From positions 13,181 through 77,180 of the forward strand of contig NZ_JACHGT010000020.1 in NCBI RefSeq assembly GCF_014202425.1: a stretch of DNA of 64,000 nt, in the 5' to 3' direction. Positions 32,146 to 40,106 of the stretch are shown here, piece by piece (position 1 is the stretch's first letter; every line of letters starts with the position of its first letter). The notes beneath the pieces were generated by a model that was given only the letters and a program-made list of their open reading frames with translations, was not told the origin of the DNA and did no database searches. Both the position numbers and the translations under genes were made by a program. The stretch comes from Phytomonospora endophytica. GTDB lineage: Bacteria; Actinomycetota; Actinomycetes; Mycobacteriales; Micromonosporaceae.

Positions 32146-33222
32146 CTACTCGATCACCAGGAACCGCCCCGGGTCCTTCCCCGCCGCCTCGTTCGCCAGG
32201 CGTTGCGACGCCGTCGCCGCCTCGAAGCGGGGCCACGCGTCCATGATCGACCGCTTCACCACGTCCGGCGTGATCTGATCCGGCGGATAACGGTTGTACA
32301 AGTCGTACCCGATGCGGATCGCCACGTCGTCGGCGGCGTCGAGCTGTCCGCCGGTGCCCGGCAGCCAGGTCGCGTTCGCCGAGTCGAGCAGCGTCTGCTC
32401 GCCGAAACCCGCGTGCCGGCCCACGTATCCATAGTGGACGTTCGACCAGACGTCGTAGCGCAGGTTCGCGTTCTTCTCGTCCACCCACGTGTACAGCGAG
32501 TTCAGGTTCCCGGTGTCCATCCCCCACTTCTGGGCGATCTGCCACTTGTGATCCCACGGATGCCCCGTCGCGACCATGTCCCAGAACTTCGCCTTCGCCA
32601 CCACCGGGATCACCGCCGTGTTCCAATGCCGGATGTCGGCGGCCTCCGGGCTCTGCGCGTTGCGCTTCATCTCATCGGCGATGTAGGCGGCGATCTCGTC
32701 GAACTGCGTCGGGCTCATCGTCGACGGACGCACCTGGCCGGGCGCCGACGGCAGCACGATCGCCGCCAGCTCCGAGGCCAGCCGCGAATCGGCCTGCCGC
32801 GCCAGGTCAAGAGCCTGCCGGACCGCACCCCTCGCCATCCCCAGCATCCCGCTGCCGAACGGCACCGGCCGTACCGGGATCAGCGTCCCGGCGTCGTCGA
32901 CGCGATAACCCGCCTTCGCCGCCCAGTGCTCGCCCTCGTCGGCGAGGCGCTGCGCGTGCCGGATCGTCGTGGTGAAACTCGACAGTGCCGAGGCCGTCAT
33001 CCGGTAGGCGTGCGCGGCCTGGTTGTAGTCGTTGGCGCGGTTGGCGATCGCCGTCGCCGCCGCGTCGGCGTCCTCGCCCTCCCACGCCGCCGGAACACCC
33101 TTGTGGGCGCTCTCGATGTGATCGGTGTAGCCGCGGATCTCCGCCGACAGCTTCTGCGCGACGGCCGCCCGCTCGTCGATCCCGCCGACGTCGACGCCGC
33201 GTAACTGGCTCCAGGTCACCAT
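32146..33222 (-). CDS. Type VII-type polymorphic toxin, toxin type 44 domain
   Basis: A 358-residue protein. The N-terminal ~100 residues are a WXG100/ESX-like helical hairpin with W47-E-G49 (AAWEGEDAD). A linker follows, and the C-terminal ~170 residues match, from memory, the polymorphic toxin type 44 domain: HPWDHK at 221-226, YDVWSNVHYGYVGRHAGFG at 257-275, DDVAIRIGYDLYNRYP near 299-313. This predicts a secreted antibacterial or anti-host effector of unknown chemistry. ATG 33222 lies 10 nt after the partner gene's stop. No candidate immunity gene follows it, only the repeat array. Confidence 0.78.
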   Translation of the reverse strand: MVTWSQLRGVDVGGIDERAAVAQKLSAEIRGYTDHIESAHKGVPAAWEGEDADAAATAIANRANDYNQAAHAYRMTASALSSFTTTIRHAQRLADEGEHWAAKAGYRVDDAGTLIPVRPVPFGSGMLGMARGAVRQALDLARQADSRLASELAAIVLPSAPGQVRPSTMSPTQFDEIAAYIADEMKRNAQSPEAADIRHWNTAVIPVVAKAKFWDMVATGHPWDHKWQIAQKWGMDTGNLNSLYTWVDEKNANLRYDVWSNVHYGYVGRHAGFGEQTLLDSANATWLPGTGGQLDAADDVAIRIGYDLYNRYPPDQITPDVVKRSIMDAWPRFEAATASQRLANEAAGKDPGRFLVIE

Positions 33223-33232
33223 GCCGGCCGCC

Positions 33233-33538
33233 CTAGTTCTTGAGGGAGTTGAGGTAGCGCAGGAACTGTTCACGTGAACCGCGGTCGTTCGCGGTGTGAT
33301 TGGCCGCCGCGGTGTCCATCGCCCCGGCGAGGCTCCCGGTGCGCGGATGGAGCCCGCGCACCTGCCCGCCGAGGGTCGAGGTGAGCTTCTGGAGCGTCGA
33401 CGCCGCGGAGAAACCGCTCATCCCGGCGTGGGTCTGCTCGATCTGCGGCCCCCGTGAACTCGCGGCCGATTGGATGTCGTCGGCCGCGTCGCGGATCCGC
33501 TTGGCCAGTTGCCGCACCTTCTGGGGGTCGATCCTCAT
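33233..33538 (-). CDS. EspC-like type VII secretion target
   Basis: A 101-residue helical protein (KVRQLAKRIRDAADDIQSAA ... GFSAASTLQKLTSTLGG ... REQFLRYLNSLKN) of the size and pattern of EspC/ESX secretion-associated partners. It is directly upstream of the type 44 toxin and probably forms its co-secreted complex. No ESX machinery (EccC or EccD) is in this window. Confidence 0.72.
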   Translation of the reverse strand: MRIDPQKVRQLAKRIRDAADDIQSAASSRGPQIEQTHAGMSGFSAASTLQKLTSTLGGQVRGLHPRTGSLAGAMDTAAANHTANDRGSREQFLRYLNSLKN

Positions 33539-33608
33539 GTGTGAGCAGAGTAGTGCAGCCCGTACTGTGTGGACAATCCCTTGTGGACAGTCATGGGCCG
33601 ATTACCGG

Positions 33609-33953
33609 TTAAGAACCGGTTACGGCCCCGCCGAAGAAGACCTGCGTCTCGACGACCAGCCCGTCGCGGACGGTGCTGACCTCGGTGTTGCGGAAGGTGC
33701 CGCCGCCGTCGGCGAGATCGTACTCGTACAGGGTGAACACGTCCTCGCCCTCGCCGGGCACGACCTGGAGCAGGTCCTGCCGGGTGAAGCGGTCGGCGGT
33801 GGGGAAGCAGCGCGCGAAGAACGCCGCCCGGTCGATCCGCTCGTCCCGTGGGCTGGTGAAGTGGAAGTCCTCGCCGATCAGCGCCTCGGCCGCCGCGCGA
33901 TCCTGGGCGCGGTAGGCGGCGAACATGGCACGCACGGTGTCGGTGGCGCTCAC
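33609..33953 (-). CDS. NTF2-like (SnoaL-type) protein
   Basis: A 114-residue cone-fold protein: TDTVRAMFAAYRAQDRAAAEALIGEDFHFTSP is a typical SnoaL/NTF2-like opening, followed by FARCFPTADRFTRQDLLQV and a C-terminal V.ETQVFFGG strand. GTG 33953 is chosen because GAGGAG lies 6 nt upstream; a longer form from 34004 lacks a site. The role is unknown. It is not clearly linked to the toxin genes. Confidence 0.82.
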   Translation of the reverse strand: MSATDTVRAMFAAYRAQDRAAAEALIGEDFHFTSPRDERIDRAAFFARCFPTADRFTRQDLLQVVPGEGEDVFTLYEYDLADGGGTFRNTEVSTVRDGLVVETQVFFGGAVTGS

Positions 33954-34010
33954 GGAGTACTCCTCGATGTCGGTTCGGCCCAGACTCGCACTCCGGTGTG
34001 ACAACCGTGG

Positions 34011-35045
34011 CTAAAAGCCGTATCCCGCCGCCGCGCCCGCAAGGCCCGCGCTCGGCCCGATCTGGATCAGCGCGGGAACACCGGGCAGCGGCAGACGCTC
34101 GATCTCCCTCGCGTCCTGGGCGCCGACGAGCACCAGCGCCGAACCCTCGACCAGCGCGACCGTCGCGTCGTCGTACCAGCCGGCGAAGCCGCCGAGCTGC
34201 GTCGGTGTCGAGGCGATCACGCCGTTCTTGACGTAGAAGACGGTCGAGGTCTTCTGGAAGCCGAGCGTGAAGCCGTAGTGCAGATCCGGTGAGTAGCCCA
34301 TGACCGTCCCCGGCGACCCTTCGAGGGTGCCCGGCATGCCGGTGCCCTGCGCGTTGAGATACCGCACTCCGCTGGGCCGGCCGTCCTTGGCCACCGGCAC
34401 GACGTACCGCAGGGAGTCGCTCCCCCAGCCCGCCGGCCCGGCGATCTCCATGCCGCGCAGGGGAACCGCGTTGTAGGCGTCGGTGTCCAGGCCGTACACG
34501 TAGGCCGCCGAGCGGTCGGTGGCGGTGACCAGCAGCGCCACGCCGTTCGGAGCCCACCGTGGACTGTCGACCGCCGGCAGGTTCGCCCAGTCCACGGCCG
34601 ACTCGCCGTCGGCGAGCAGGGCCTCGCGTGTCGCGATGCCGATCCTGCCGTCGCTGAGGACCGCGGCCCAGGTGAGGTCGGGGGAGAGGACAACGTCGAA
34701 GGGGAATGCCTTGTAGGAGGCGGTGTCCGGGTCCAGGACGAAGCTCTCGCCACCGGTGCCGTAGACGTGGATGGCCGACGGCCCGCCGCCCGGAACCGGC
34801 AGCGCGGGCGCCTCCGTCGTCGGTGGTCCGGCGGGTGGCGGCCCTCCCTCGGAATGCCCCCGCGTCAACGCGATCGGCACGGCGGCGACGAGAACGAGGA
34901 CGAGCGCGGCGATCCCGGCGCGCATGGCCCGCCGCTGACGCCCGAGCCTGCCCAGCACGGTGTCGGCGAGATCCGCCGGGGGCGTGGGGATCGAGGGCTC
35001 GGGAAGCGCGCGCAGTTCGTCCCGGACGCGGTGGTGCTCGTTCAT
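34011..35045 (-). CDS. Membrane-anchored regulator coupled to SigE (putative anti-sigma)
   Basis: A 344-residue protein: a short cytoplasmic N-terminus (about 1-40), one membrane helix (about 42-60, AGIAALVLVLVAAVPIAL), a Pro/Gly-rich linker and an extracytoplasmic beta-propeller-like domain (about 85-340). The ATG overlaps the sigma-factor stop by 4 bp (ATGA), the normal arrangement for a SigE-family sigma factor and its membrane partner. No zinc anti-sigma HxxxCxxC motif is seen, so the anti-sigma role is inferred from context. Confidence 0.8.
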   Translation of the reverse strand: MNEHHRVRDELRALPEPSIPTPPADLADTVLGRLGRQRRAMRAGIAALVLVLVAAVPIALTRGHSEGGPPPAGPPTTEAPALPVPGGGPSAIHVYGTGGESFVLDPDTASYKAFPFDVVLSPDLTWAAVLSDGRIGIATREALLADGESAVDWANLPAVDSPRWAPNGVALLVTATDRSAAYVYGLDTDAYNAVPLRGMEIAGPAGWGSDSLRYVVPVAKDGRPSGVRYLNAQGTGMPGTLEGSPGTVMGYSPDLHYGFTLGFQKTSTVFYVKNGVIASTPTQLGGFAGWYDDATVALVEGSALVLVGAQDAREIERLPLPGVPALIQIGPSAGLAGAAAGYGF

Positions 35046-35545
35046 CCGTCCTCCAAGACGAGTTCCCGGTGCCGTTCGCGAAGCTTGGCGAGGCCCTTGG
35101 CGGCCTGGCTGCGGACCGTGCCGATGGAGACGCCGAGGATCCGCGCGACCTCGCTCTCCGGCCGGTCCTCGTAGTAGCGCAGGAGCACCACGGCTCGCTG
35201 GCGCGGCGGGATCCGCCGCAGCGCCGACATCAGGTCGTCGCGTACGGTCCAGGCCGCCATCGGGTCGTGGCCGCGGTCGGGCAGCGTCTCCGTCGGGGTC
35301 TCCAGACGGTTGCGCCGGACGCGCCACCAGTTGATCTGGTGGCGGAACATGGCCTTGCGGACGTAGGCCATCGGCTGGTCCCAGGCGCGGATCTTCGACC
35401 AGCGGCGGGCGCAGGACAGCAGCGCGGTCTGCAGCAGGTCCTGGGCGCGGTGGACGTCGCCGGTCAGGTAGTAGGCCGTGCGGAGCAGGTCCGGGGAGCG
35501 CGCCGCCACGAACTCGCGGAACTCGCGCTCGTGTTCGGGACTCAT
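35042..35545 (-). CDS. SigE family ECF RNA polymerase sigma factor
   Basis: A 167-residue ECF sigma factor. Region 2 spans about residues 8-75 (LRTAYYLTGDVHRAQDLLQTAL, then RAWDQPMAYVRKAMFRHQINWWR) and region 4 about 105-155 (LRRIPPRQRAVVLLRYYED, then EVARILGVSIGTVRSQAAKGLAKLR). The signatures are those of the actinobacterial SigE family. It is translationally coupled to the downstream membrane protein. Confidence 0.93.
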   Translation of the reverse strand: MSPEHEREFREFVAARSPDLLRTAYYLTGDVHRAQDLLQTALLSCARRWSKIRAWDQPMAYVRKAMFRHQINWWRVRRNRLETPTETLPDRGHDPMAAWTVRDDLMSALRRIPPRQRAVVLLRYYEDRPESEVARILGVSIGTVRSQAAKGLAKLRERHRELVLEDG

Positions 35546-35644
35546 GCGACCTCCGGGGACGGGCCGGGACCGTACCCCGGCTCAGGCGTAGACGAGCCGG
35601 CCCGCCCCGATCTATGCCCGGGGCGGGAGAGTTCTTTCGCGCGG

Positions 35645-35923
35645 CTAGGAGTTCGACCAGTCGCGCGTGGAGAGCACCAGCCGGTAGCCGTCGGGGTCTT
35701 CGATGGTCACGCCCCAGGTGTCCCAGTACGGGTTGTGCGCCGGGACCCGCGTGCCGCCGTGGCCCTCCAGCCGCTCGACGAGTTCGCCGGGGACGGCTTC
35801 GTTGAGGTAGACGACGAGCAGGTCCTCGGCGGTGGGGGAGCCGGTGATCCAGAACCGTTCGGCCGCCTGGAGATCACGGCTCGGTCGGGCGATGCGGACG
35901 TGGGCGGTGGCGTCTGCGGGCAT
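35645..35923 (-). CDS. Shortened VOC (glyoxalase-like) protein
   Basis: A 92-residue protein. The start HVRIARPSRDLQAAERFW and the end AHNPYWDTWGVTIEDPDGYRLVLS match a common ~130-residue actinobacterial VOC family. RFW runs directly into TGSPTAEDLLVVYL, so about 35-40 central residues, covering the second beta-alpha unit, seem to be missing in frame. ATG 35923 is preceded by AAAGG. It may be non-functional or a remodelled half-domain. Confidence 0.65.
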   Translation of the reverse strand: MPADATAHVRIARPSRDLQAAERFWITGSPTAEDLLVVYLNEAVPGELVERLEGHGGTRVPAHNPYWDTWGVTIEDPDGYRLVLSTRDWSNS

Positions 35924-36010
35924 CGGACTGCCTTTCGGGAGGGGCGCGGTGACGTCCGAAGCGTAGTCAGCCGGTGATCTTGTGCCCATGGGGCGATGGT
36001 CCTAGGACCG

Positions 36011-36044
36011 GGGACGGACCCGCCCGCGCAGGCCGGTCCGTCCC
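36011..36044 (-). terminator. Hairpin terminator of the PASTA pseudokinase gene
   Basis: Arms of 10 bp (36011-36020 and 36035-36044, GGGACGGACC type) with a 14-nt loop, 38 bp past the stop of the minus-strand gene. Confidence 0.6.
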
Positions 36045-36081
36045 GGGGTCGCGCCGCCGTCTCCGGCGGAGTCCGGTGCCT

Positions 36082-37503
36082 TCAGGCTCGTGTCGCGCAG
36101 TCACCGAACAGGGTGGGCGCGTAGCGGTAGACGACCTTCGTGCCGGCCTCGACACGGGCGCCCGCCTCCGGGGTCTGCGCCCAGATCTCGCAGGCGGCGA
36201 TCCACTCGCCGGAGCGCTCGGAGATGCCCTCGTGGCTCTCGAAACCCTCGGCCTCCAGCACTTCCGGGGCCTCCGACATCTGCTTCCCGACCAGGTCGGG
36301 GACCTCGACGAGGGGTGCGGCGCCGCTCGACTCGGCACCGGTCGTCGTCCCGGCCGGTGTCCCGGGCCGGTCGTCGGCGGAACCGGGCGCGCCGTCGTCC
36401 TCCTCCGTGGGCGCGACCCCGGGCGAGGAGGACGCCGCGTCGCTCGGTGCGCCCGACGACGGCGCCGCACCGGCCGTACCGGGGTCGCCGTCGTCCATCA
36501 GGCGCGGCAGTACGAAGGCCGCGGCGAGCGCGATCAGCGCGACGAGGGCGGCGAGCACGAGGACGGGCGCACGGCGGCGACGGCGAGCGGGCTCGTCGGC
36601 GGGGGCCGGTGGACGGGTGTCGGCGACGGTCTCGTCGGGGACGTGGGCCTCGATCGCCGTGGGCTCGGGCTTGTCGACCGCTTCCGGTTCGGGCGCCGGT
36701 TCCGGGGCGGCGACAGCCTGTTCCACGACCGCCGGTTTCGCCGTGGCGACCGTCCGGCAGGCCGCGCCGAAGGAGTGGGCGGTGAGCCAGCGGTCGGCCG
36801 GTTCCTTGCGCAGGGCCCGGTAGACGGCCTCGGCGAGCGCCTCGGGGACGTCCTCGGGAAGCGCGGGCGGCGGCTGGTTGAGGTGCCCGTGCTCGACGGC
36901 GGCGGGGTCGCCGGAACCGAAGGGCGGGGTGCCCGTGAGGCATGCGAAGCCGATGGCGCCGAGGGCGTAGATGTCGGCCGACGGCGTCGGATCGGGGTCA
37001 CCGAACAGTTCGGGCGCGCTGTAGGCGGCGACGCGATCGGCGCCGAAGCCGATGAGCTTGACGTCGCCGTCGGCGGTGATCAGAACCTCGGCTGGGGCGA
37101 GGCCGCCGTGCACGATCCCGGCCTCGTGGGCGGCCTGGAGGCCTTCGGCGGCGTCGGCCAGGACGCGCGCGGTCTCCCCGAAGGGCAGGATTCCGAGGCC
37201 GGCCAGCGGACGGCCGTCGACGAGTTCCAAGACCAGGTAGTAGCGCGTGCCCTCGGGTGTCTCCTCGACGCCGTGGTCGCGCACGGTCGCCACGGAGGGA
37301 GCGTCGAGTCCGGCGAGCGTCCGAGCCTCGGACTCGAAGCGGGCGCGGAACTCCTCGCCCGCCGAAACCCCGGTGTGCAGGAGTTTGACGGCGACGGCCA
37401 GGTCGAGCCGGATGTCGACGGCGCGCCAGACCTCGCCCATCACGCCGCCGGCGAGGCGGGTGTCGAGTCGGTAGCGGGCGCCGACGAGTTCCTCCGCGTG
37501 CAT
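36082..37503 (-). CDS. Membrane pseudokinase with PASTA domain
   Basis: A 473-residue protein built like an actinobacterial Ser/Thr kinase: kinase-like domain (about 8-265), Pro/Glu-rich linker, one membrane helix (about 305-330) and an extracellular PASTA domain (about 400-465). The beta-3 Lys40 (AVAVK) and an APE motif (SAPEL) remain. The catalytic loop reads HGGLAPAEV at 132-140 instead of HRDLKPxN, and DFG is replaced by GFG at 152-154. The catalytic Asp, Lys, Asn and metal-binding Asp are all lost, so phosphotransfer is not expected. It may sense cell-wall fragments and act as a scaffold. Confidence 0.88.
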   Translation of the reverse strand: MHAEELVGARYRLDTRLAGGVMGEVWRAVDIRLDLAVAVKLLHTGVSAGEEFRARFESEARTLAGLDAPSVATVRDHGVEETPEGTRYYLVLELVDGRPLAGLGILPFGETARVLADAAEGLQAAHEAGIVHGGLAPAEVLITADGDVKLIGFGADRVAAYSAPELFGDPDPTPSADIYALGAIGFACLTGTPPFGSGDPAAVEHGHLNQPPPALPEDVPEALAEAVYRALRKEPADRWLTAHSFGAACRTVATAKPAVVEQAVAAPEPAPEPEAVDKPEPTAIEAHVPDETVADTRPPAPADEPARRRRRAPVLVLAALVALIALAAAFVLPRLMDDGDPGTAGAAPSSGAPSDAASSSPGVAPTEEDDGAPGSADDRPGTPAGTTTGAESSGAAPLVEVPDLVGKQMSEAPEVLEAEGFESHEGISERSGEWIAACEIWAQTPEAGARVEAGTKVVYRYAPTLFGDCATRA

Positions 37504-37581
37504 GGGAGCCCCTCGGTCGACAGGGTAGGAATCCCATGCATCGTAGCGATGGCCGAGCGGGCCCCACGGGCCCCGTTCACT

Positions 37582-38358
37582 TCAGTCCCACCAGAAGCGC
37601 CAGGTTCCCGCGCCCACCATCCGCTCGGCCAGGAAGTCGAGGGTTCCGGCGCCCTGCCACACGCTGTCGGGGCAGAAGGCGAAGAGTTCGGCGGCCAGCG
37701 GCAACGCCTCGGTGAGGTCCTTCGGCGGCGCGGCGACGCTCACCCAGAGCGTGTCGAAACCGGCGCCGACGACGGTCGTCCCGAAGCGGCGCCGCCAGTC
37801 GGCGAGGACGGCGCAGAAGAGACCGGTGTCGTTCTCGTAGTTCAGCGGCCCGCTCCACCCGACCGCCGCGAGGGCCTCGGCGTTCGTCCGGGCCGCGACG
37901 AGCCCGATGCGACGGTTCTTGTCGGCCAGCAGTTCGGTGGCGAGTCGCGTCGCGGCCTCGTCGACGGCGCCCGGCGCGAACGACGCGCCTTCGGCGAGCC
38001 CGGGCCAGTCCGGGCCATAGGGCGCGGTGACGCTGCCGCCCTCCTCGGGCCCGGCATAGCGCTGCCACCAGACGTCGAGGACCGTCGCGATGTCGGCGTG
38101 CGCGGGGGAGCTCATGTGACCGGGGTAGAGCTCGCCGGACTCCCAGGGCCGGAACTCGTCGTCGTCCCAGGACAGCTCCGAGAGCACCAGCGGGCACAGG
38201 CCCGAGCGGGGGTGCTCGTCGGCCAGCCGCCGCCAAAGGTCCACGTCGGCGGCCCGGTCGCTGAGCCACAGGACCGGTGCGCCGCCGTCCTCGGGCGTGA
38301 CGAGACTTCCGGCCGGCAGCGGTGTTTCCAGCCCGGTCAGGGCTTCGGCGAGGTCCAT
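37582..38358 (-). CDS. DUF4253 domain protein
   Basis: A 258-residue soluble protein with the DUF4253 C-terminal region: RIGLVAARTNAEALAAVGW, NDTGLFCAVLADWRRRFGT, and a tail running through FCPDSVWQG to WRFWWD. Function unknown; such proteins are widespread in actinobacteria and sometimes accompany immunity genes. It is monocistronic, 78 bp upstream of the pseudokinase start on the same strand. Confidence 0.82.
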   Translation of the reverse strand: MDLAEALTGLETPLPAGSLVTPEDGGAPVLWLSDRAADVDLWRRLADEHPRSGLCPLVLSELSWDDDEFRPWESGELYPGHMSSPAHADIATVLDVWWQRYAGPEEGGSVTAPYGPDWPGLAEGASFAPGAVDEAATRLATELLADKNRRIGLVAARTNAEALAAVGWSGPLNYENDTGLFCAVLADWRRRFGTTVVGAGFDTLWVSVAAPPKDLTEALPLAAELFAFCPDSVWQGAGTLDFLAERMVGAGTWRFWWD

Positions 38359-38389
38359 GTCACCAGGCTAGGCCGGGTACGGCGACGAT

Positions 38390-38418
38390 AAGGAGCGCCC
38401 ACACCGCGGGCGCTCCTT
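38390..38418 (-). terminator. Hairpin terminator of DUF4236 gene
   Basis: Perfect 11-bp arms (38390-38400 and 38408-38418, AAGGAGCGCCC) with a 7-nt loop, 9 bp past the DUF4236 stop. Confidence 0.82.
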
Positions 38419-38426
38419 CGTCGAAG

Positions 38427-38600
38427 CTAGTTCTTGTCCTGCTTCCAGGACAGCGGGCCGGGCAGGTCGACCCGGTGGCGGCGGGCCTTGGAGTTCCAGG
38501 ACCAGCGGCCGATCTTGATGCTCCACGACGAGAAGCCGTTCTCGGTGAAGTTGAGGATCAGCGGCCCGATCTTCTTGCGCTTGCGGAACATGAGTCCCAT
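38427..38600 (-). CDS. DUF4236 small protein
   Basis: A 57-residue basic protein whose whole length matches DUF4236: MGLMFRKRKKIGPLILNF, then GFSSWSIKIGRWSWNS. ATG 38600 is preferred to the upstream GTG 38630 because family members begin MGLMFRKR or a close variant. Such short DUF4236 proteins are common downstream products in actinobacteria; the function is unknown. Confidence 0.82.
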   Translation of the reverse strand: MGLMFRKRKKIGPLILNFTENGFSSWSIKIGRWSWNSKARRHRVDLPGPLSWKQDKN

Positions 38601-38759
38601 GGGGCGGTCGTCCTTCCTCATCTCGGTCACTCGGGGGTGCCTCGTTATTGCCCGGGCACGCCCGACCCCAAACGACTTCCAGGTGAGGACGGCACAGTGG
38701 ACTGTCCTGTGTGGCCTGTCAGGCGACCAGGCCGGCGAGCGCCCACAGGACCGGTCTGC

Positions 38760-39045
38760 CGAGGAAGACCGCCTTTGACGACGACGGGGAGCCCGGTGGT
38801 GTCGGCGAGGTCGCCGATGATGTCGGGGGTGAGGCCGTCGGCCTTGTCGAGCGCCTCGTCGGGCAGGTCGTCGGTGTCGAGGTTGGCCAGGAGCTCACCG
38901 GGACGGACGAGGTCCCACACGCTGGGCCCGGCCGCGCCGATGTCGGCGAAGGGCGTGCCCGCGTCGGTGGAGACGCACATGAGCGACCCGGCGCGCGCCG
39001 CCGCGCGTGCGGTCGCCGCCTCGCCTCCGGTGTGGGCCTGAGGTG
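38760..39045 (-). pseudogene. Remnant of an FMN-dependent alpha-hydroxy-acid oxidase
   Basis: On the minus strand, in one frame, come in order AHTGGEAATARAAARAGS, then CVSTDAGTPFADIGAAGP.VW, then ADGLTPDIIGDLADTTGLPVVVKGG. The first resembles the HPEGELATARAAAxAG motif of lactate 2-monooxygenase/oxidase enzymes, the second their STxxSTxxEEIA...W segment, and the third their flavin-binding LPVVLKG segment. The intervening ~80-100 residues are missing, no start or stop is plausible, and after VVVK a likely continuation (VFLGRPVLW) lies in another frame. The assignment is from motif memory only. Confidence 0.5.
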
Positions 39046-39137
39046 TGCCGCGGTCACCGGGATCGCCCACCCGCCAAGGCATCGCGGTGGCCGAACGCCG
39101 ACCCCCGGCAGGTGACAGGACTCCCTACAGTGGAGCC

Positions 39138-39428
39138 ATGCCAGCGGACCCCTCACCGACGGCGGACGCCGTTCACGCCGCATTCGCGCGTCTGCGCGAA
39201 TCCCGGTACACCGGCTCCGACGACGGTGGCCTGGCGACCGTGACCGTCGACGGCGACGGTCTCGTCCAGGAACTGGAGTTCGGGACGGCGGTGCAGCGCA
39301 AGGACACCGAGGCGATCTCCGCGGCGGTCCTGGCCGCCGTCGACGCCGCCGAGAAGTCCCGCACCGACGCGCTCCTCGAACTGGCCGAGCGGTTCCCGGC
39401 GCCTCCGCGGGAGACCGGCCATGAGTGA
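39138..39428 (+). CDS. YbaB/EbfC-like protein 1
   Basis: A 96-residue protein with a YbaB-like alpha-beta core: GGLATVTVDGDGLVQELEF, then a helix (EAISAAVLAAVDAAEKSR). Such proteins are abundant beside type VII substrates in actinobacteria and may bind nucleic acid. TACAGT ends 6 nt before ATG 39138, suggesting a leaderless mRNA, although GTGGAG overlaps it. The stop overlaps the next gene by 8 bp. Confidence 0.72.
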   Translation: MPADPSPTADAVHAAFARLRESRYTGSDDGGLATVTVDGDGLVQELEFGTAVQRKDTEAISAAVLAAVDAAEKSRTDALLELAERFPAPPRETGHE

Positions 39429-39783
39429 GGAACGCGTACGCGAGTTCCAGCGGCTCGCCGACGAGGCCGTCGCGGCGGCCGCCGAGTACGGGCCGGTCCT
39501 CGCCGAACTCGGGGAGCGCAGCGTCGAGACCGAGGACCAGGACGGCGCCATCCGGGTCACGGTGAGCCTCAAGGGGCGGGTGACGGCGTTGCTCCTGCGG
39601 CCCGACGTGCTCCGCAACGTCGACCGCTTCACCCTCGCCGAGACCGTCGCGGCGACGATCCGCAAGGGCCAGCTGGCCGCGCGCGAGGAGTTCCGGGCCG
39701 AGGCCGACAAGGCCAGCCCGGTGGCCGTGCGGGCCTACCGGAAGTTCGTCGACGACCTCGTCGCCGAATCGGCGGAGTTCTAG
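39421..39783 (+). CDS. YbaB/EbfC-like protein 2
   Basis: A 120-residue protein of the same fold as its neighbour: IRVTVSLKGRVTALLLRPDVL, then a helix (TLAETVAATIRKGQLAAREEF). The ATG lies inside the preceding gene (8-bp overlap), so the two are coupled and may form a heterodimer. They converge on the effector operon, with 5 bp between stops. Confidence 0.72.
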   Translation: MSEERVREFQRLADEAVAAAAEYGPVLAELGERSVETEDQDGAIRVTVSLKGRVTALLLRPDVLRNVDRFTLAETVAATIRKGQLAAREEFRAEADKASPVAVRAYRKFVDDLVAESAEF

Positions 39784-39788
39784 CCGCC

Positions 39789-40106
39789 TCAGGCGAAGAT
39801 CTCGGCGAGGAACTGCGCGGTGGGCACCGGGTAGGTCACGAGCTGGTCGGGACCCTCGATGTATCCCCGGTCGAGGTGTGCGGCACGACTGGCCGGGGTG
39901 TCCGGGATGACGTCGACGCCGGTGCGCCCGCCGAGGAGCATGTCCGGCGCGTCGAGGTTCGCCGCGCCGCTCTTCCCCGCCGTCGTGTTGGGATCGCCGA
40001 CGACCTCGGGGTCGGCGAGGGTCTCCTCGACGGTGTCCTTCTGGTGGAAGGCGGCCCGCAGCCACGGGGTGGCGCGGGCGGCCTCGAATTGCCGGGGCGT
40101 GATCAC
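39789..40106 (-). CDS. Displaced toxin-tip copy (orphan C-terminal domain)
   Basis: A 105-residue protein whose last 52 residues align without gaps to the last 52 of the WXG-type effector at 41229-42224: I count 22 identities, including PD, GGR, VD, HL, TYP and the final IFA. Upstream similarity (TVEETLADPEVVGDPN against DIEHAVANDPAVRLDPN) extends it to about 80 residues. It lacks any WXG secretion module. GTG 40106 is chosen because it overlaps the preceding stop (GTGA); a TTG at 40118 is the alternative. It is last in the five-gene operon. Confidence 0.72.
   Translation of the reverse strand: MITPRQFEAARATPWLRAAFHQKDTVEETLADPEVVGDPNTTAGKSGAANLDAPDMLLGGRTGVDVIPDTPASRAAHLDRGYIEGPDQLVTYPVPTAQFLAEIFA

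Noticed and set aside
36082-37503. Active PknB-type kinase
   Set aside because: HRD and DFG aspartates are replaced (HGG, GFG), so the protein is annotated as a pseudokinase.
38645-39082. Intact 145-aa protein in the minus frame at 38645-39082
   Set aside because: Its centre consists of rearranged motifs of a flavoenzyme and its tail is out of frame, so it is better explained as a pseudogene.
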